Shown here piece by piece: positions 1 through 9,910 of a DNA stretch of 64,000 bases. The notes beneath the pieces were generated by a model. The model was given only the letters and a program-made list of their open reading frames with translations. It did no database searches and had not been told where the DNA came from. Position 1 is the first letter of the stretch. Each line of letters opens with the position of its first letter. Both the position numbers and the translations under genes were made by a program. The DNA lies in NCBI GenBank assembly GCA_023205875.1, contig CP060761.1, forward strand, positions 124,001 through 188,000, written 5' to 3'. The DNA comes from Chloropicon primus. Taxonomy: Eukaryota > Chlorophyta > Chloropicophyceae > Chloropicales > Chloropicaceae.

Positions 1-462
1 CTTTCGAAAGAGAAAACGGAGACGCTTCCACCGATACCTCCCTCCCCCGTCCCCGTCCCCATCCCAAGCACCTCTCTCGTCCAACACCTTACCTTGTCTC
101 GGGCGCGACCCTCCCCTCGCGTTTGGGTTTGGGAAAAGCTTTCCCGCCTTTAGGGTTTTTGAACGTTTTAGTTTTAGGGTTTAGACATTTCCATACGGGA
201 AACTCAAAAAACTGGATAAGAAAAGCGGAAACGTGGGGTGGAGAACGGGGGACACGGGGGAGGGGCGAGGAAGGGAGTGTTTGGGAGGAGCGGGGACGCG
301 GAGGGGAAGAGGGAAGGGGTAGAGACCGGGGCAGGACGAAAGTACGCGAAGAGGGCTTTCGTTTGAGGCCTTGGTGGAAGGATTTGACCTCGGATTGGCC
401 TGGTTCCGTTGGGCAGAGGGAGGCAGAGGCAAGACGTCTTGAGGCCTCGAGGCGGGAAGGTG
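1..462. other. 5' flank of the MRL1-like gene
   Basis: No gene is seen in this stretch. The first 120 bases are C-rich, and the rest becomes G/A-rich toward the PPR gene. It holds two telo-box-like sequences (149-160 and 172-184) and a CTTTCG at 357-362. Open frames here on both strands are low-complexity and start only at non-ATG codons. Confidence 0.5.
149..184 (+). promoter_or_regulatory. two telo-box-like elements
   Basis: TTTAGGGTTTTT lies at 149-160 and TTTTAGGGTTTAG at 172-184. In plants the telo-box (AAACCCTAA) is a promoter element of housekeeping and translation genes, bound by Myb-type telobox proteins. Here the pair sits about 280 bp before the ATG of the PPR gene. Short interstitial telomere remnants are the alternative reading. 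Confidence 0.45.
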
Positions 463-3141
463 ATGAGGGCAGGGAGGGTGCGAGGGTCGAGTGGGGTGGG
501 GAGGACGGCGCAGCAGGGAAGGGTCGTCAAGGCGCCCGGAAGCAAGGTCGGGAGGGCGACGGCGGCGGGGGGGCTGGGGGAGAGGAGGGGGAGGGAGGTT
601 CTTTCCGGCCGAGGCAGGGACGTTGCCGTGAGGGCGGGCTCGCCCAGGAGGAGCGGCGGCGGCGGCGGTCGGAAGGGGAAGAAAGGGCACCACCACCACC
701 ACCACCAGAACACGCCCCAGGTGGAGGAGCTCCTGGCGCTGACGAGGAAGAACAAGCTCTCGGACTTCGTGCGAGCCCTGTCGCGGTACTCCAAGGAGGA
801 GAGGAAGTCGGTCTTCGAGAGCAAGTTCCTTCGCAGGACGTTCCTGGACTACTGCAAGAAGAACGGCTCGGCGAAGGAGGCGTACGCCTTTTTGATAGAG
901 GCGGACAAGGTGGACGCGAACCTGGTCACGAGCAGCCAGCTGGCTCACCAGGAGAATTCCCGCGGGAACCTTATCTACTACGACACGAGGATGGCCTCCA
1001 GGGTGATAGGCGTGTGCGCGAGGGGAGGGGACAGCGCCCTCGCCCAGAAAGCCATGAACTACCTCTCCGTGGACAAGGGACTGCAGCTCGACGTTTACAT
1101 GTACACGGGCGCGATCAACGCCTGCGCCAAGAAGGGGGAGGTGCAGAAGGCCTGCAAGCTCTTCAGGCAGTCGGAGGTCGAGGACGGGCTCCAGCCCGAC
1201 GTCTTCATGTACTGCGCCCTGCTCAAGGTGTTCAGGCAAGGCATCAGCAACTGCAGCGGCTCGGACGAGGGGGAGGGGGAGGGGGAGCAGGGGAGCGGCC
1301 AGAACAGGCCTCTCTTTGGCGGCGGGGACAGGCCGCCCCTCGCGGGTTCTGACGAGGCCTCGTCCTCCGTGCCCCGCACCAAGCAGGGCCTGCTGGAGCA
1401 GGCTCTCGAGTACATCGATCACATGCAGGAAGAAGGCATCGTCGGTGACGTGGTGCTGTACAATTGTCTGATCAGCACGTGCGGGAGGGCCCTCAACCTG
1501 GAGAAGGCGGAGTCGTACTTTTGGGAGATGCAGTCCCTCGGCGTGGAGCCGAACTCGAAGACGTACTCCATCTTGATCCACGCCTGCCTGTCCGCCAAGG
1601 AGGGGGAGAAGGCCCTTCAGTACTTTAGGGATGCCAGGGAGCAGAGCGGCGTCATTAACGCCCACTTGTGCGCGCAGGCGGTGCAGGCCCACGCCATGCT
1701 GAACACCACCAAGACCGACCCGGGGGAGACGCTCGAGGGGGCCTTGAAGCTCTACAGGGAGCTGGAGATTGAGGGGGTTCAGATCGACGGGGTGGCCTCG
1801 GCATCCCTGATCTCCCTGGCCAGCGACCTGGGCTACCATGACAGGGCTCTGGAGATTTTGAACGCCATCTCCCACTCGGCGGGGGCGAGCGAGAGGCCGC
1901 CGCCGGAGCCCTTTGCGGTCGCCGCCGACATGTGCGCCAAGCAGAATGACATCGAGGGGGCGAAAGGAATCCTCAGGCAGATCAAGGACAACGAGAACTT
2001 TCTGCCGAACCACGAGCTCGGAGCCTCGCTGATCAACGCTTTCAGCAAAGCGGGAGACCTGGTGACTTCCTTTGAGGTTCTGGAGGTTTTCCTGGCCAGG
2101 GGAATCGTTCCAAACAGCTACAGCTTCAGCGGGCTGCTCTATGCTTGCGCATGCGCTGGCTTGCCCGTCCTTGCGTTGAAGCTCTACTCCCTCGCCAAGA
2201 ACACGGGGTCGGTGACGAACGACCCCTCCCTGCACGGCGTTTGGTGCAGCTCGGTCCTTCACGCTTACCTGAAGACGAGGAGAGAGAAGTATTTGAACAA
2301 GATGGAGGGGACCGAGGAGGGCGACCTCAACGTGGATTTGTACGTTAAGAAGATAAGCCTGGACATCGACGAGCGGTTGGCGCCCTTCAAGGGCAAGAAC
2401 AGCTCTTTCAGTCCCGGCAGCCGGGCTGGGGGCGGTCTTGGGGGCGCGGACGACACCAAGCAAGAAATCATCGGGGGAATCAAGCAAGTGTACAGAGATG
2501 CCGTGGGGAAGGGCTACAAGCCGAGCGTCAAGGTCCTGGACATGATGCTGGAGTGCATGTGCACCAACTTCTACATGGAGAGGATCCAGAAGGTGCCGGA
2601 CTACTCTTTCCAGGACACGGCCCCCAACCTCGACGTGAGCGAGGGCGCGGGCCTGTTCGAGACAACGGCGTTCGCCTTGTTCGAGGAAGCCAGCGAGCTG
2701 GGCGTCCTGCCTCCCTGCGTCTCTCAGAGCGACTTGGAGATCAAGGTCGATTTCAGGCAGCTCACCCCCATCGTCGCGGAGGTCTGCCTCCTCGTCCTCC
2801 TGAGGAGCTTGAAGAGGCGGTGGGACTCGAGCCAAGGCAAGCACGACTTTAAGAGTCTGCTCCTCCTTCTGCCGAGACCTTCCCAGGAGGAGGTGGAGGA
2901 GAAGGAGGAGGGCTCGGTCCCTCTGGTCGACCGCAAGGTCAAGAGCCTCCTCCGGTACATCGGTATGGAGTACGTGATGGTGGACAAGGACGAAAGGTAC
3001 GGAGATGATTGCATGCTCTGTATTGTTCGACCCAAAACGATCAAGAAATGCCTTAGCAGCAAGCCGGAGAGAAGCTTTGAGTCTAACGTTTCTCTTGCTT
3101 ACGGTACGACGCAAGAAATCAGGGCAGACTACTACTTGTAA
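463..3141 (+). CDS. MRL1: MRL1-like pentatricopeptide repeat protein (rbcL mRNA maturation)
   Basis: This is a PPR protein of 892 aa. In plants and Chlamydomonas, MRL1 binds the 5' end of plastid rbcL mRNA and stabilises it for Rubisco large-subunit synthesis. The first ~110 residues are Arg/Gly-rich and look like a plastid transit peptide, followed by a six-His run near residue 80. PPR units follow, for example TGAINACAKKGEVQKACKLF and the unit beginning VVLYNCLISTCGRALNLEKA. The C-terminal third matches the non-PPR tail I recall for MRL1: FALFEEASELGVLPP, then VAEVCLLVLLRSLKRR, then VDRKVKSLLRYIGM. The open frame reaches back to a TTG at 409, but the first ATG is at 463 and was chosen. The gene is one exon. 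The PPR assignment is sure and MRL1 orthology is likely. Confidence 0.75.
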   Translation: MRAGRVRGSSGVGRTAQQGRVVKAPGSKVGRATAAGGLGERRGREVLSGRGRDVAVRAGSPRRSGGGGGRKGKKGHHHHHHQNTPQVEELLALTRKNKLSDFVRALSRYSKEERKSVFESKFLRRTFLDYCKKNGSAKEAYAFLIEADKVDANLVTSSQLAHQENSRGNLIYYDTRMASRVIGVCARGGDSALAQKAMNYLSVDKGLQLDVYMYTGAINACAKKGEVQKACKLFRQSEVEDGLQPDVFMYCALLKVFRQGISNCSGSDEGEGEGEQGSGQNRPLFGGGDRPPLAGSDEASSSVPRTKQGLLEQALEYIDHMQEEGIVGDVVLYNCLISTCGRALNLEKAESYFWEMQSLGVEPNSKTYSILIHACLSAKEGEKALQYFRDAREQSGVINAHLCAQAVQAHAMLNTTKTDPGETLEGALKLYRELEIEGVQIDGVASASLISLASDLGYHDRALEILNAISHSAGASERPPPEPFAVAADMCAKQNDIEGAKGILRQIKDNENFLPNHELGASLINAFSKAGDLVTSFEVLEVFLARGIVPNSYSFSGLLYACACAGLPVLALKLYSLAKNTGSVTNDPSLHGVWCSSVLHAYLKTRREKYLNKMEGTEEGDLNVDLYVKKISLDIDERLAPFKGKNSSFSPGSRAGGGLGGADDTKQEIIGGIKQVYRDAVGKGYKPSVKVLDMMLECMCTNFYMERIQKVPDYSFQDTAPNLDVSEGAGLFETTAFALFEEASELGVLPPCVSQSDLEIKVDFRQLTPIVAEVCLLVLLRSLKRRWDSSQGKHDFKSLLLLLPRPSQEEVEEKEEGSVPLVDRKVKSLLRYIGMEYVMVDKDERYGDDCMLCIVRPKTIKKCLSSKPERSFESNVSLAYGTTQEIRADYYL

Positions 3142-3658
3142 CAGAAATCAATCAAGGCTACCTTTGTAAACCAAGAGAATACAAACAATCCACACCACCG
3201 CGATCATGATGATGATGATGATGATAATGATGATAATGCACGCCACACCATGCAGCGACTCGTCCGTGCTTTCCTTTCCTGTCGCTTCCATCCCCGAGCA
3301 AAGCCTAAGACATAAAGCCTTCGTGCTGAGAAGATTTGCTCCCTCCCTGGATGGCCTCGTCACCACATTCAGCCATCAGCAGCACAGATAGAAAAAGAAG
3401 ACGGCGGAGACTGAGACTCGAAGAGAGAGGAGGAACACTTGCCGCGACACGAAACCAGAGCAATTGACCTTTGCAAGAACCTGTGGAGGCACACGGGGAT
3501 ACCAAAGATCCTTGCTTTGTGACGAAACCGAGTGTCTCTTGTTCCAAGCTTGGACTGCATCCCATCTTGGACACATTTATTTTTTTACTGCCAGTAACTG
3601 GTCAAGCCACTTTTGTTCGTGGCGGTTGGTCTAGAGAGAGAGAGAGAGAAAGAGAAGG
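3142..3658. other. intergenic region with GAT microsatellite
   Basis: This lies between the stop of the PPR gene and the ATG of GDP-mannose pyrophosphorylase. A short ATG/GAT tract occupies about 3206-3237 and a GA tract (about 3631-3657) ends right at the next start codon. No coding signal is convincing; small frames here lack family resemblance. Confidence 0.5.
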
Positions 3659-4750
3659 ATGAAGGCTCTTATTCTTGTTGGTGGGTTCGGCACTCGGCTG
3701 AGGCCCTTGACACTGTCGTGTCCTAAGCCGTTGGTCGACTTCTGCAACAAGCCCATGATTGTCCACCAAATCGAGGCGCTGAAGAATGTTGGCGTGAACG
3801 AGGTTGTGTTGGCCATCAATTACCAGCCGAAAGTGATGATGGGCTTCATCGATGAATACGAGAAGAAGCTTGGCGTGAAGATAGTGTGCTCCCAAGAGGA
3901 GACGCCGATGGGAACGGCGGGGCCTCTCGCTCTGGCGAGGTCGATACTGGACGACGGGTCCGGGGACCCGTTCTTCGTGCTCAACTCGGACGTTATCTGC
4001 GAGTATCCTCTGCAGCAGGCGCTCGACTTCTTCAAGTCGAGGGGCGAGGGAGCCGAGGGGACCATCTTGGTCACAAAGGTGGAGGACCCCTCCAAGTACG
4101 GCGTCGTTGTCTTCGACGAGGGAACGGGAAAGGTCGACAAGTTCGTGGAGAAGCCCAAAGTTTTCGTGGGGGATAAGATCAACGCCGGCATCTACCTCCT
4201 GTCCCCAAAGATTCTGGATCGCATAGAGCTCAGGCCGACCTCCATTGAGAAGGAGGTCTTCCCCAAGGTCGCCGAGGAGGGGAAGCTGTTCTCGATGGTT
4301 CTCCCAGGTTACTGGATGGACATCGGCCAACCCAAGGACTACTTGACTGGCCTCAAGCTGCACTTGAACTCTTTGGCTGCAGCAGGCTCTGGCGAGCTCG
4401 CAAAGGGAGACAACTTCGTGGGAAACGTCTTGGTTCATCCCACAGCGAAGATTGGCGCAGGCTGCAAGATCGGTCCTGACGTGTCGATAGGAGAAGGCTG
4501 CGTTGTTGGAGACGGGGTGAGAATATCCAACGCCACCGTCTTCAGAGGCGTGCAGATCAAGGACCACGCCCTTGTCTCAGGCAGCATCGTTGGCTGGGAC
4601 TCTGTCATCGGTAACTGGTCGAGGGTTGAGAACATGTCTGTATTGGGAGAGGACGTGACGGTCAAGGATGAATTGTACTTGAATGGCGCCGTCGTTCTTC
4701 TGCACAAGGAGATCAAGGCGAGCATCGAGTCTCCTCAAATAATCCTCTAA
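3659..4750 (+). CDS. GMPPB: mannose-1-phosphate guanylyltransferase (GDP-mannose pyrophosphorylase)
   Basis: This enzyme makes GDP-mannose from mannose-1-phosphate and GTP. GDP-mannose feeds N-glycosylation, GPI anchors and, in green organisms, ascorbate (Arabidopsis VTC1/CYT1). It is 363 aa, the usual length for the beta-type enzyme. The N-terminal nucleotidyltransferase signature [19 protein letters not shown] is at residues 8-26, followed by METPMGT-like [45 protein letters not shown] and [13 protein letters not shown]. The last ~100 residues carry hexapeptide repeats of a left-handed beta helix. ATG at 3659 directly follows a GA tract. One exon. The gene is convergent with PIG-O, 124 bp apart, so supplier and user of the mannose/GPI route sit side by side. 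Confidence 0.96.
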   Translation: MKALILVGGFGTRLRPLTLSCPKPLVDFCNKPMIVHQIEALKNVGVNEVVLAINYQPKVMMGFIDEYEKKLGVKIVCSQEETPMGTAGPLALARSILDDGSGDPFFVLNSDVICEYPLQQALDFFKSRGEGAEGTILVTKVEDPSKYGVVVFDEGTGKVDKFVEKPKVFVGDKINAGIYLLSPKILDRIELRPTSIEKEVFPKVAEEGKLFSMVLPGYWMDIGQPKDYLTGLKLHLNSLAAAGSGELAKGDNFVGNVLVHPTAKIGAGCKIGPDVSIGEGCVVGDGVRISNATVFRGVQIKDHALVSGSIVGWDSVIGNWSRVENMSVLGEDVTVKDELYLNGAVVLLHKEIKASIESPQIIL

Positions 4751-4874
4751 AGAGAGAGAGGTGTCACAGGAACAACCGAAGAGCAGAGGCGTGCGCTTGG
4801 GCTTGAAATCACAACAGTATAAATGAATAAACCTTTTTTTTAATCGGTGGGCTTACAGTTTACAAAAATAATAA

Positions 4875-7607
4875 TCACAAGAAGAGGGCGTACGCCGCAA
4901 GAATCATCGCATCCAGAACGCAGAGGCCGATGGAATTGAAGATGAACTTGGGTGCAAATACCCCCCACACCATCAGATGCCTCGAGTGAATCGTCGAGCA
5001 AAGCATCACGAAGATGCTCTGCATCGAGAAGGTGAACCCAAATGCCAAAAAGGCCACAGTCTGTTTCTTCACGTGCTGCCTCGAGTACAGGATGGTGACG
5101 AGGAGGACCGCGAGAATGTGAGAGGTCCACGTGTTCAAGGACAACAGGGCTGCTCCCCTCCACCAGTTGAACGTGTCAAAGCCAACAAAAGCTGAGTTGT
5201 ACTGCAAGGAGCTGAACTGGCACTGGTGGCCCGTTGCATGAAATATCTGCGCGGCGTACAGGCCGAAGAGCAAGGTGCAGATGAGCTCCAAGTCGATCCT
5301 CTGGTGGAAGAACTGAATCTTCACGTACAGTATGATGCTGACGAACAATTGCAGGTAAGCAAGAGCAAGGGCCAGCCGCCCGTTCCCCATCTGGAGGATG
5401 TAGAACTCTGGCAGCAGGCAGAACACAGCTCTCACTGCGAAGGACAACCTGCCCTTTGGCTTGCCTGTGCCGCTGCTGCGCAATTTGCACTCGTACACGA
5501 GCCACGCCAGTGAGAGTCCTGTCAGGCCGTGGATCTGCTTTGCCAGTTTGGCTGGGTGCCAAACCGCGTCGGGGTCTTGGTGCCCCCTGTTCTTCAGAAA
5601 CGAGTAGAGCACGGCGAGGCAGGAAGCGTACAAGTAAAAAAACTCCTTCACGTTGATGACCGATGAACCCTTCTTCCGCATCTGGATCAGTCCCAAGTAC
5701 GTCGCTACGAGGAACAAGGCATCCGAGACCAGGTAATTCATCTGATAGGAGGTCTTTTGAGTGTTGCCGTTCCAAATGTCGCCCGAGTGCTCTGGGATCA
5801 GATGGCACATGAAAGCATTCAGCAGCAGAAGGGAAGCCAAACAAATTTGGGACGGGCCGTTGTTCGTAGCATCCATGGACTCCTTCACCATGTAGAACAA
5901 AAGCGTCGTTATGAGGAAGCACACCATGTAGCCTTCAGAAAGGATGTAGCTGTTCGACAGCATCGCAAAGGACAACATGGAGAGGACAAGCCCGTACAGG
6001 ACCATGCTGTGCTTCACCTTGCGATTTGTCTTCATGAAAGAGAAAAAGGTTTCGCGGGTATCCCTCAACTGAATCACCGCAGCGGCCACGTTGCTCAGGA
6101 TGCCCACGGCCATGAGTCTAAAATCAAACTTTGTCCAGATGGCACGCGCGTGGTTTGCGACGGCGTTCAGGTACTTTTGCCTCTCCTCCACCCTGGCTTG
6201 GATGTTCACGCCTTGAGGCTTTGACTCAAACCCTTCCATGGTCGCACCGTGCTCGGCTTGGTAGGACAAGAATTGCTCCGCAGAGTTGCCAGAAAGCAGC
6301 TTGGAGGACGACTGCTGCAGCAAGAAGGTCGACAAGTACTCGTTCACCTGCTTCGTGTTGCGCGCCAAAACGCTGTCGAATTCCTTCAAAAGTCTTCCCT
6401 CGGGCATCAAGTCACCCAAATCGTTCCTCATTCCCATGCTCCAGAGGTCATACGACACCTGGCCCACGTTGCTGAACGGGATCGGCAGACCGACCATCTC
6501 AGAAAAGGTGGCAGCAAAGTCGAGCTGGTTCAAGACCTTTGGACAGGCTCGGTCGACAGAAGCTAATGGGTGAGGAGAAGACTCCCCGAGCCATTCCGCG
6601 CTCTCCGGGGACACGCGGTAGGCCATGAGGATCGTGGAGGTCTCCTCGTGCGAATTTCCCCCATGCTCCCCCGTCTCGGTTTGGCCGTGGTCTCCCATCA
6701 CAAGCAGCAAGGTCTTCTCAAACTCCTTTTCGTTGGCGGCTCTCTCCTCCAGTGCCTTTGCCACCCTCCTGATCTCCTCGTCGATCTGCTCCAACTTCTG
6801 CAACATCTCCCGGCCAAAGATGTCAAAAGTGTGCCCGACGTGGTCCACCCCAAGGTAGTGGGCCACGAGAACATCCCAGTCCTTTCCAGACTGCACCGCC
6901 GGGTGCAGGAGGGAGCTCACGCCGTCGTCAACCGTGTGCAAGTCATTCACCTCCATGGAGGGGAAAGGAAACCGCTCAGAGAACTCGTTCGGAAACAGGT
7001 CCACCCAAGTGTCATCCCCCATGACGTGCACTCTGGAGCCCCTCCGGTTCAGCTGGAACATGATGTTGTCCTCCTCCATCTCTTTCGCAGACAAGCTGCT
7101 TCCGATGTCCACAAATGTGGGGAGCGACCCGGTCGTCAGTCCCTTGATTCTCTGCATCGTGGTGGTTGGCGCATCGGCCACGAACTCGTACAGTTGACAC
7201 CTTTTTCTCACCCTGTCCTCAAACGTGTCGCCGCAGAGGTCTCTGAAGACGGGAAGCGCTCGCCTGTGCGCTCTCGTGGCCCGAAAGCTTTCATCGCCCC
7301 TGCCGCTGTCGTTCGCAATGCAGACGAAATCGCTCCTCAAGGCATCGACTACCATCACGACAACCTTGTCGTACTGAGCTCCGCTGCTGTTGTTGTCTCC
7401 TTGGCGCGGGTATGGCTTGCTTTTCGCGTCCACCTGGTCCCTGCTGAGGAGAAACCCGGACGTGAAGAGGCACATCCCCAAAAGGTGCAAGAGGAACACG
7501 CCCGTGAGCTTCAGTGCACCCTCCCTCCTCAAAGCGGGAACGAGCCTCTGCCCCTCCACCCAGGCCTCCCTCTGGGCCATCGCTCGCCTGACCTGGCAGT
7601 ACGCCAT
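4875..7607 (-). CDS. PIGO: GPI ethanolamine phosphate transferase 3 (PIG-O/Gpi13)
   Basis: In the ER this enzyme adds ethanolamine phosphate to the third mannose of the GPI precursor, the phosphate that later links to the protein. The protein is 910 aa. An N-terminal membrane segment is at about residues 37-57. The alkaline-phosphatase-like domain follows: VVVMVVDALRSDF (metal Asp), ADAPTTTMQRIKGLTTGSLP (nucleophile Thr), MGDDTWVDLFP, HYLGVDHVGHTF and MGDHGQTETGEHGGNS. The APTTTMQR and GDDTW versions are those of PIG-O rather than PIG-N or PIG-G. The C-terminal half holds many membrane spans. ATG is at 7607; the frame is one exon. Identification is firm. Confidence 0.93.
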   Translation of the reverse strand: MAYCQVRRAMAQREAWVEGQRLVPALRREGALKLTGVFLLHLLGMCLFTSGFLLSRDQVDAKSKPYPRQGDNNSSGAQYDKVVVMVVDALRSDFVCIANDSGRGDESFRATRAHRRALPVFRDLCGDTFEDRVRKRCQLYEFVADAPTTTMQRIKGLTTGSLPTFVDIGSSLSAKEMEEDNIMFQLNRRGSRVHVMGDDTWVDLFPNEFSERFPFPSMEVNDLHTVDDGVSSLLHPAVQSGKDWDVLVAHYLGVDHVGHTFDIFGREMLQKLEQIDEEIRRVAKALEERAANEKEFEKTLLLVMGDHGQTETGEHGGNSHEETSTILMAYRVSPESAEWLGESSPHPLASVDRACPKVLNQLDFAATFSEMVGLPIPFSNVGQVSYDLWSMGMRNDLGDLMPEGRLLKEFDSVLARNTKQVNEYLSTFLLQQSSSKLLSGNSAEQFLSYQAEHGATMEGFESKPQGVNIQARVEERQKYLNAVANHARAIWTKFDFRLMAVGILSNVAAAVIQLRDTRETFFSFMKTNRKVKHSMVLYGLVLSMLSFAMLSNSYILSEGYMVCFLITTLLFYMVKESMDATNNGPSQICLASLLLLNAFMCHLIPEHSGDIWNGNTQKTSYQMNYLVSDALFLVATYLGLIQMRKKGSSVINVKEFFYLYASCLAVLYSFLKNRGHQDPDAVWHPAKLAKQIHGLTGLSLAWLVYECKLRSSGTGKPKGRLSFAVRAVFCLLPEFYILQMGNGRLALALAYLQLFVSIILYVKIQFFHQRIDLELICTLLFGLYAAQIFHATGHQCQFSSLQYNSAFVGFDTFNWWRGAALLSLNTWTSHILAVLLVTILYSRQHVKKQTVAFLAFGFTFSMQSIFVMLCSTIHSRHLMVWGVFAPKFIFNSIGLCVLDAMILAAYALFL

Positions 7608-7651
7608 CCTAATATAGTTCAGCTAGAGTCGACTGGATTCGACCTCGAACC

Positions 7652-8273
7652 TCACTTGCTCCTCGGCAAGCTTCCCTCCTCGGTCTGTTCCTCGCCACCC
7701 CCTCCCCCGTGGAGTCCCGTGATGACCCGTCTCAGTGCCGGCTTTATGTCGGTGAAGATGTTCCTGCGGCTTGACTTTGTGCCGTCGGGGGCCGTCCACT
7801 CGTGGGCGGTCACCAGGTACACGCCCAAACCAATCGAAGACGCCCACGTCACGAACTTGATCAGACGGAGACTCCTGGGCTCCCAAACGTGGTCCGCTTC
7901 CAGATCACCCGCTCCAACTTCCCTCCCCGTCGGCTTTGTCGGCTTCGTCGGCTTCGGTGCGGTGCACAACCCTCGCGATCCAACTCCCCCAGACCTCGTC
8001 GCCGTCCTCGCGTAACTCCTCAGCACGTGCCCCAAACGCTTCGTCGTCCCCTGGAATGGAATGGAAGAAAACAGAATCCAATCACCACAACCGGCGTCAA
8101 TTCAATTCCTCACAACTCCTCATGAGGCCATTTCCTTCCAGCGACGGCTCGTTCGAAACATCACGACACAACGCTTCCCATCCCTTCCCCTCCTCTCGCC
8201 TCGGACCTCGTCCTCGTCGCCCACCTCGCCTCGTTCGCGACCACTCACTCACCTCGAGCACCGCGAGCACCAT
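7652..8273 (-). CDS. small organelle-type single-TM protein, two exons
   Basis: The 3' exon (8050..7652) has no ATG. A 5' exon at 8273..8253 supplies it: MVLAVLE, then donor GAG/GTGAGT, a 202-bp intron (8252..8051), and acceptor TCCATTCCAG. The phases agree. The protein is 139 aa. The N-terminus is amphipathic, basic and free of acids after residue 7 (GTTKRLGHVLRSYARTATRS), like a mitochondrial presequence. A short Lys-Pro-Thr repeat (PKPTKPTKPT) follows, then one membrane segment IKFVTWASSIGLGVYLVTA and a conserved-looking stretch HEWTAPDGTKSSRRNIFTDIKP. The tail is Gly/Glu-rich. I do not recognise the family; a respiratory-complex accessory subunit is possible but unproven. It starts 3' of and shares orientation with PIG-O, whose ATG lies 44 bp beyond its stop. 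Confidence 0.72.
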
Positions 8274-8775
8274 CGTGGGTTTGATCGTTCAAACCAAAAC
8301 CGAGAAGCGCGATTGATTGATCGGCGGAGGCGGAGGTGAGTCCGGGCGATACAGGGGACGAGGAGGGATGCAGGGGCGAAGGGAAGAGTCACGGGCGATA
8401 CTGTTGTCTCTTGCTCGTTCGAAAGAGTCTTACCTCGAAAGGATTGGTTGAGGAGCGACTGAACCGTGACCTCTCTCTCTCTCTCTGTTGTTGTTGTGGT
8501 TGATGCCAGAGGGATAGAGGTGAGTTATGGGTGGATGCCTGAGGGAGAAGCGGAAGGTTGTTGCGGTGACGGGTGGAGCGAAGAGATCCTCCCTCTCTCC
8601 CTCTCTGTGTCGTGTTTCTCTTTCGTTTGACCCCTCGCTCGCTCGATGGAAGGGGTGAGTGTGTAGGTACTGAGACATTTTGTGTCTTGTTTTGTTTGTT
8701 TTGCTTTCGCGAGGAAGGGAAGGAGGTGGGTTGAGGTCCAAACTAGACTAGCTTGTTGGAGGGTGGAGGGTCGTG
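8274..8775. other. divergent promoter region
   Basis: This region is shared by the small minus-strand gene and the plus-strand PAM2/CUE gene. It contains CTTTCG/CGAAAG words (8411-8441, 8606), a CT tract near 8471-8487, and a near match to the recurrent promoter element (TGTCTC-TTGCT-CGTTC near 8403-8419). No gene is seen. Confidence 0.45.
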
Positions 8776-9785
8776 ATGGACCAGAACCTGAACGTCCAGG
8801 CGGCGGCGTTCATACCGAGGTCATCGGCGAAGAAAGCGACCGTGGGTCTGGCGAAGAGAGGCCTGGGCTTGTCCGAGGGGGAGAGCAACGAAAACATAGA
8901 AGGGTCCTCTCCCTTGTTGCGAGGCACGAGAAAGCACCTTGGGTTCGATGGAAGCGATGGGGGCGTGAACGGGCTCGCGTTAGGTCAGAGGGGGAGTGGG
9001 TATGGCGGGCTGGGGGGTCCCGAGGACGCGGGTCCCGGGTCTTCGCTGAAGGGTGGTCGCGCGACCAAGGGGGGTGATGAGGCTCTGAACCTCCCGGACG
9101 ACCTCACGGACGCGTTCACGAGCGACCTTACGATAGGGGGAGAGGAGACGGACCAAGTGGGAAAACAGAATAATGGTTCTCTCTCGGGAGAGTACGAGGA
9201 ATACATCAACCAAGCGGAGAGGGCCGCGGAGGGGACGGGATCGGACCTGGGCGGGGCTTCAGACGGGTACAGCGACGACTATAGCGGTGCTGGCCTCAAC
9301 GCCCATCCGGCGGAGAACCAGCACCACCACCAGCAGTATTATTACGGCGAGCAGCAGTACGTAGATCCAGCGGCAGGGCTCGGCGTCTACCCGCCTTCGC
9401 CCGTGATGCTCTCGGAGGCCATGCCGGCGCCGGTGCCGGTGCCGCTTGCCATGCCTGTGGTGGAGGTGGACGACGAGACCATGCAGCTTCTCCAGCTGGA
9501 ATTTCCTCAGTACAGCCCGCAGAGCCTGGCAGAGATCCTGGAAGCGAACGACTACAACATTTCCGTCACGATCGATGTCTTGACACAACTTGAGGTGAGT
9601 TTTTTGCGCTCCCCGCCCCCCGGGTCCGTTGTCTCCACACCACATTCTTTGCCTGGAATGTTTATGCTGACGCCGCCTTCTCTTTCTCTTCGCAGCTCGA
9701 GACGGACTACAACGCCTCCGTGGCACCTCAGCTTTCGCAAGTTGCCCCAGCACTGAATGATATTAACTTTCCGTCTTTAAAGTAG
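8776..9785 (+). CDS. PAM2- and CUE-domain protein (CID5/6/7-like), two exons
   Basis: Exons are 8776..9594 and 9696..9785, with donor GAG/GTGAGT and acceptor TTCGCAG, and 302 aa in all. Residues 3-13 (QNLNVQAAAFIP) form a PAM2 motif, which binds the MLLE domain of poly(A)-binding protein. Near residue 235 a CUE domain begins (DETMQLLQLEFPQYSPQSLA, then EILEANDYNISVTIDVL), a ubiquitin-binding fold. PAM2 plus CUE is the layout of plant CTC-interacting-domain proteins. The middle is disordered, acidic, with a His/Gln/Tyr-rich patch near residue 177. The C-terminus ends NDINFPSLK. The frame opens at a GTG three bases earlier; ATG at 8776 puts PAM2 at the very N-terminus. The likely role is in cytoplasmic mRNA control. 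Confidence 0.85.
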
Positions 9786-9910
9786 CTTAGGCAATTTCTC
9801 ACGACGACGACGACGGCGGGACAGGACTCTGTTATCATGACCGCCGTTTAGATTACAAGCATTTACACGAATCGCCCTCTCTTTTACACAAGCAGTCTTC
9901 TTCTTGATCA

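Noticed and set aside
691-708. Engineered His tag in the PPR protein
   Set aside because: The six-His run is a natural CACCAC tract within a basic low-complexity segment; no vector sequence surrounds it.
181-3114. 977-aa minus-strand frame opposite the PPR gene
   Set aside because: Shadow of a GC-rich gene; Leu/Arg/His-rich with no domain, while the plus strand has clear PPR units.
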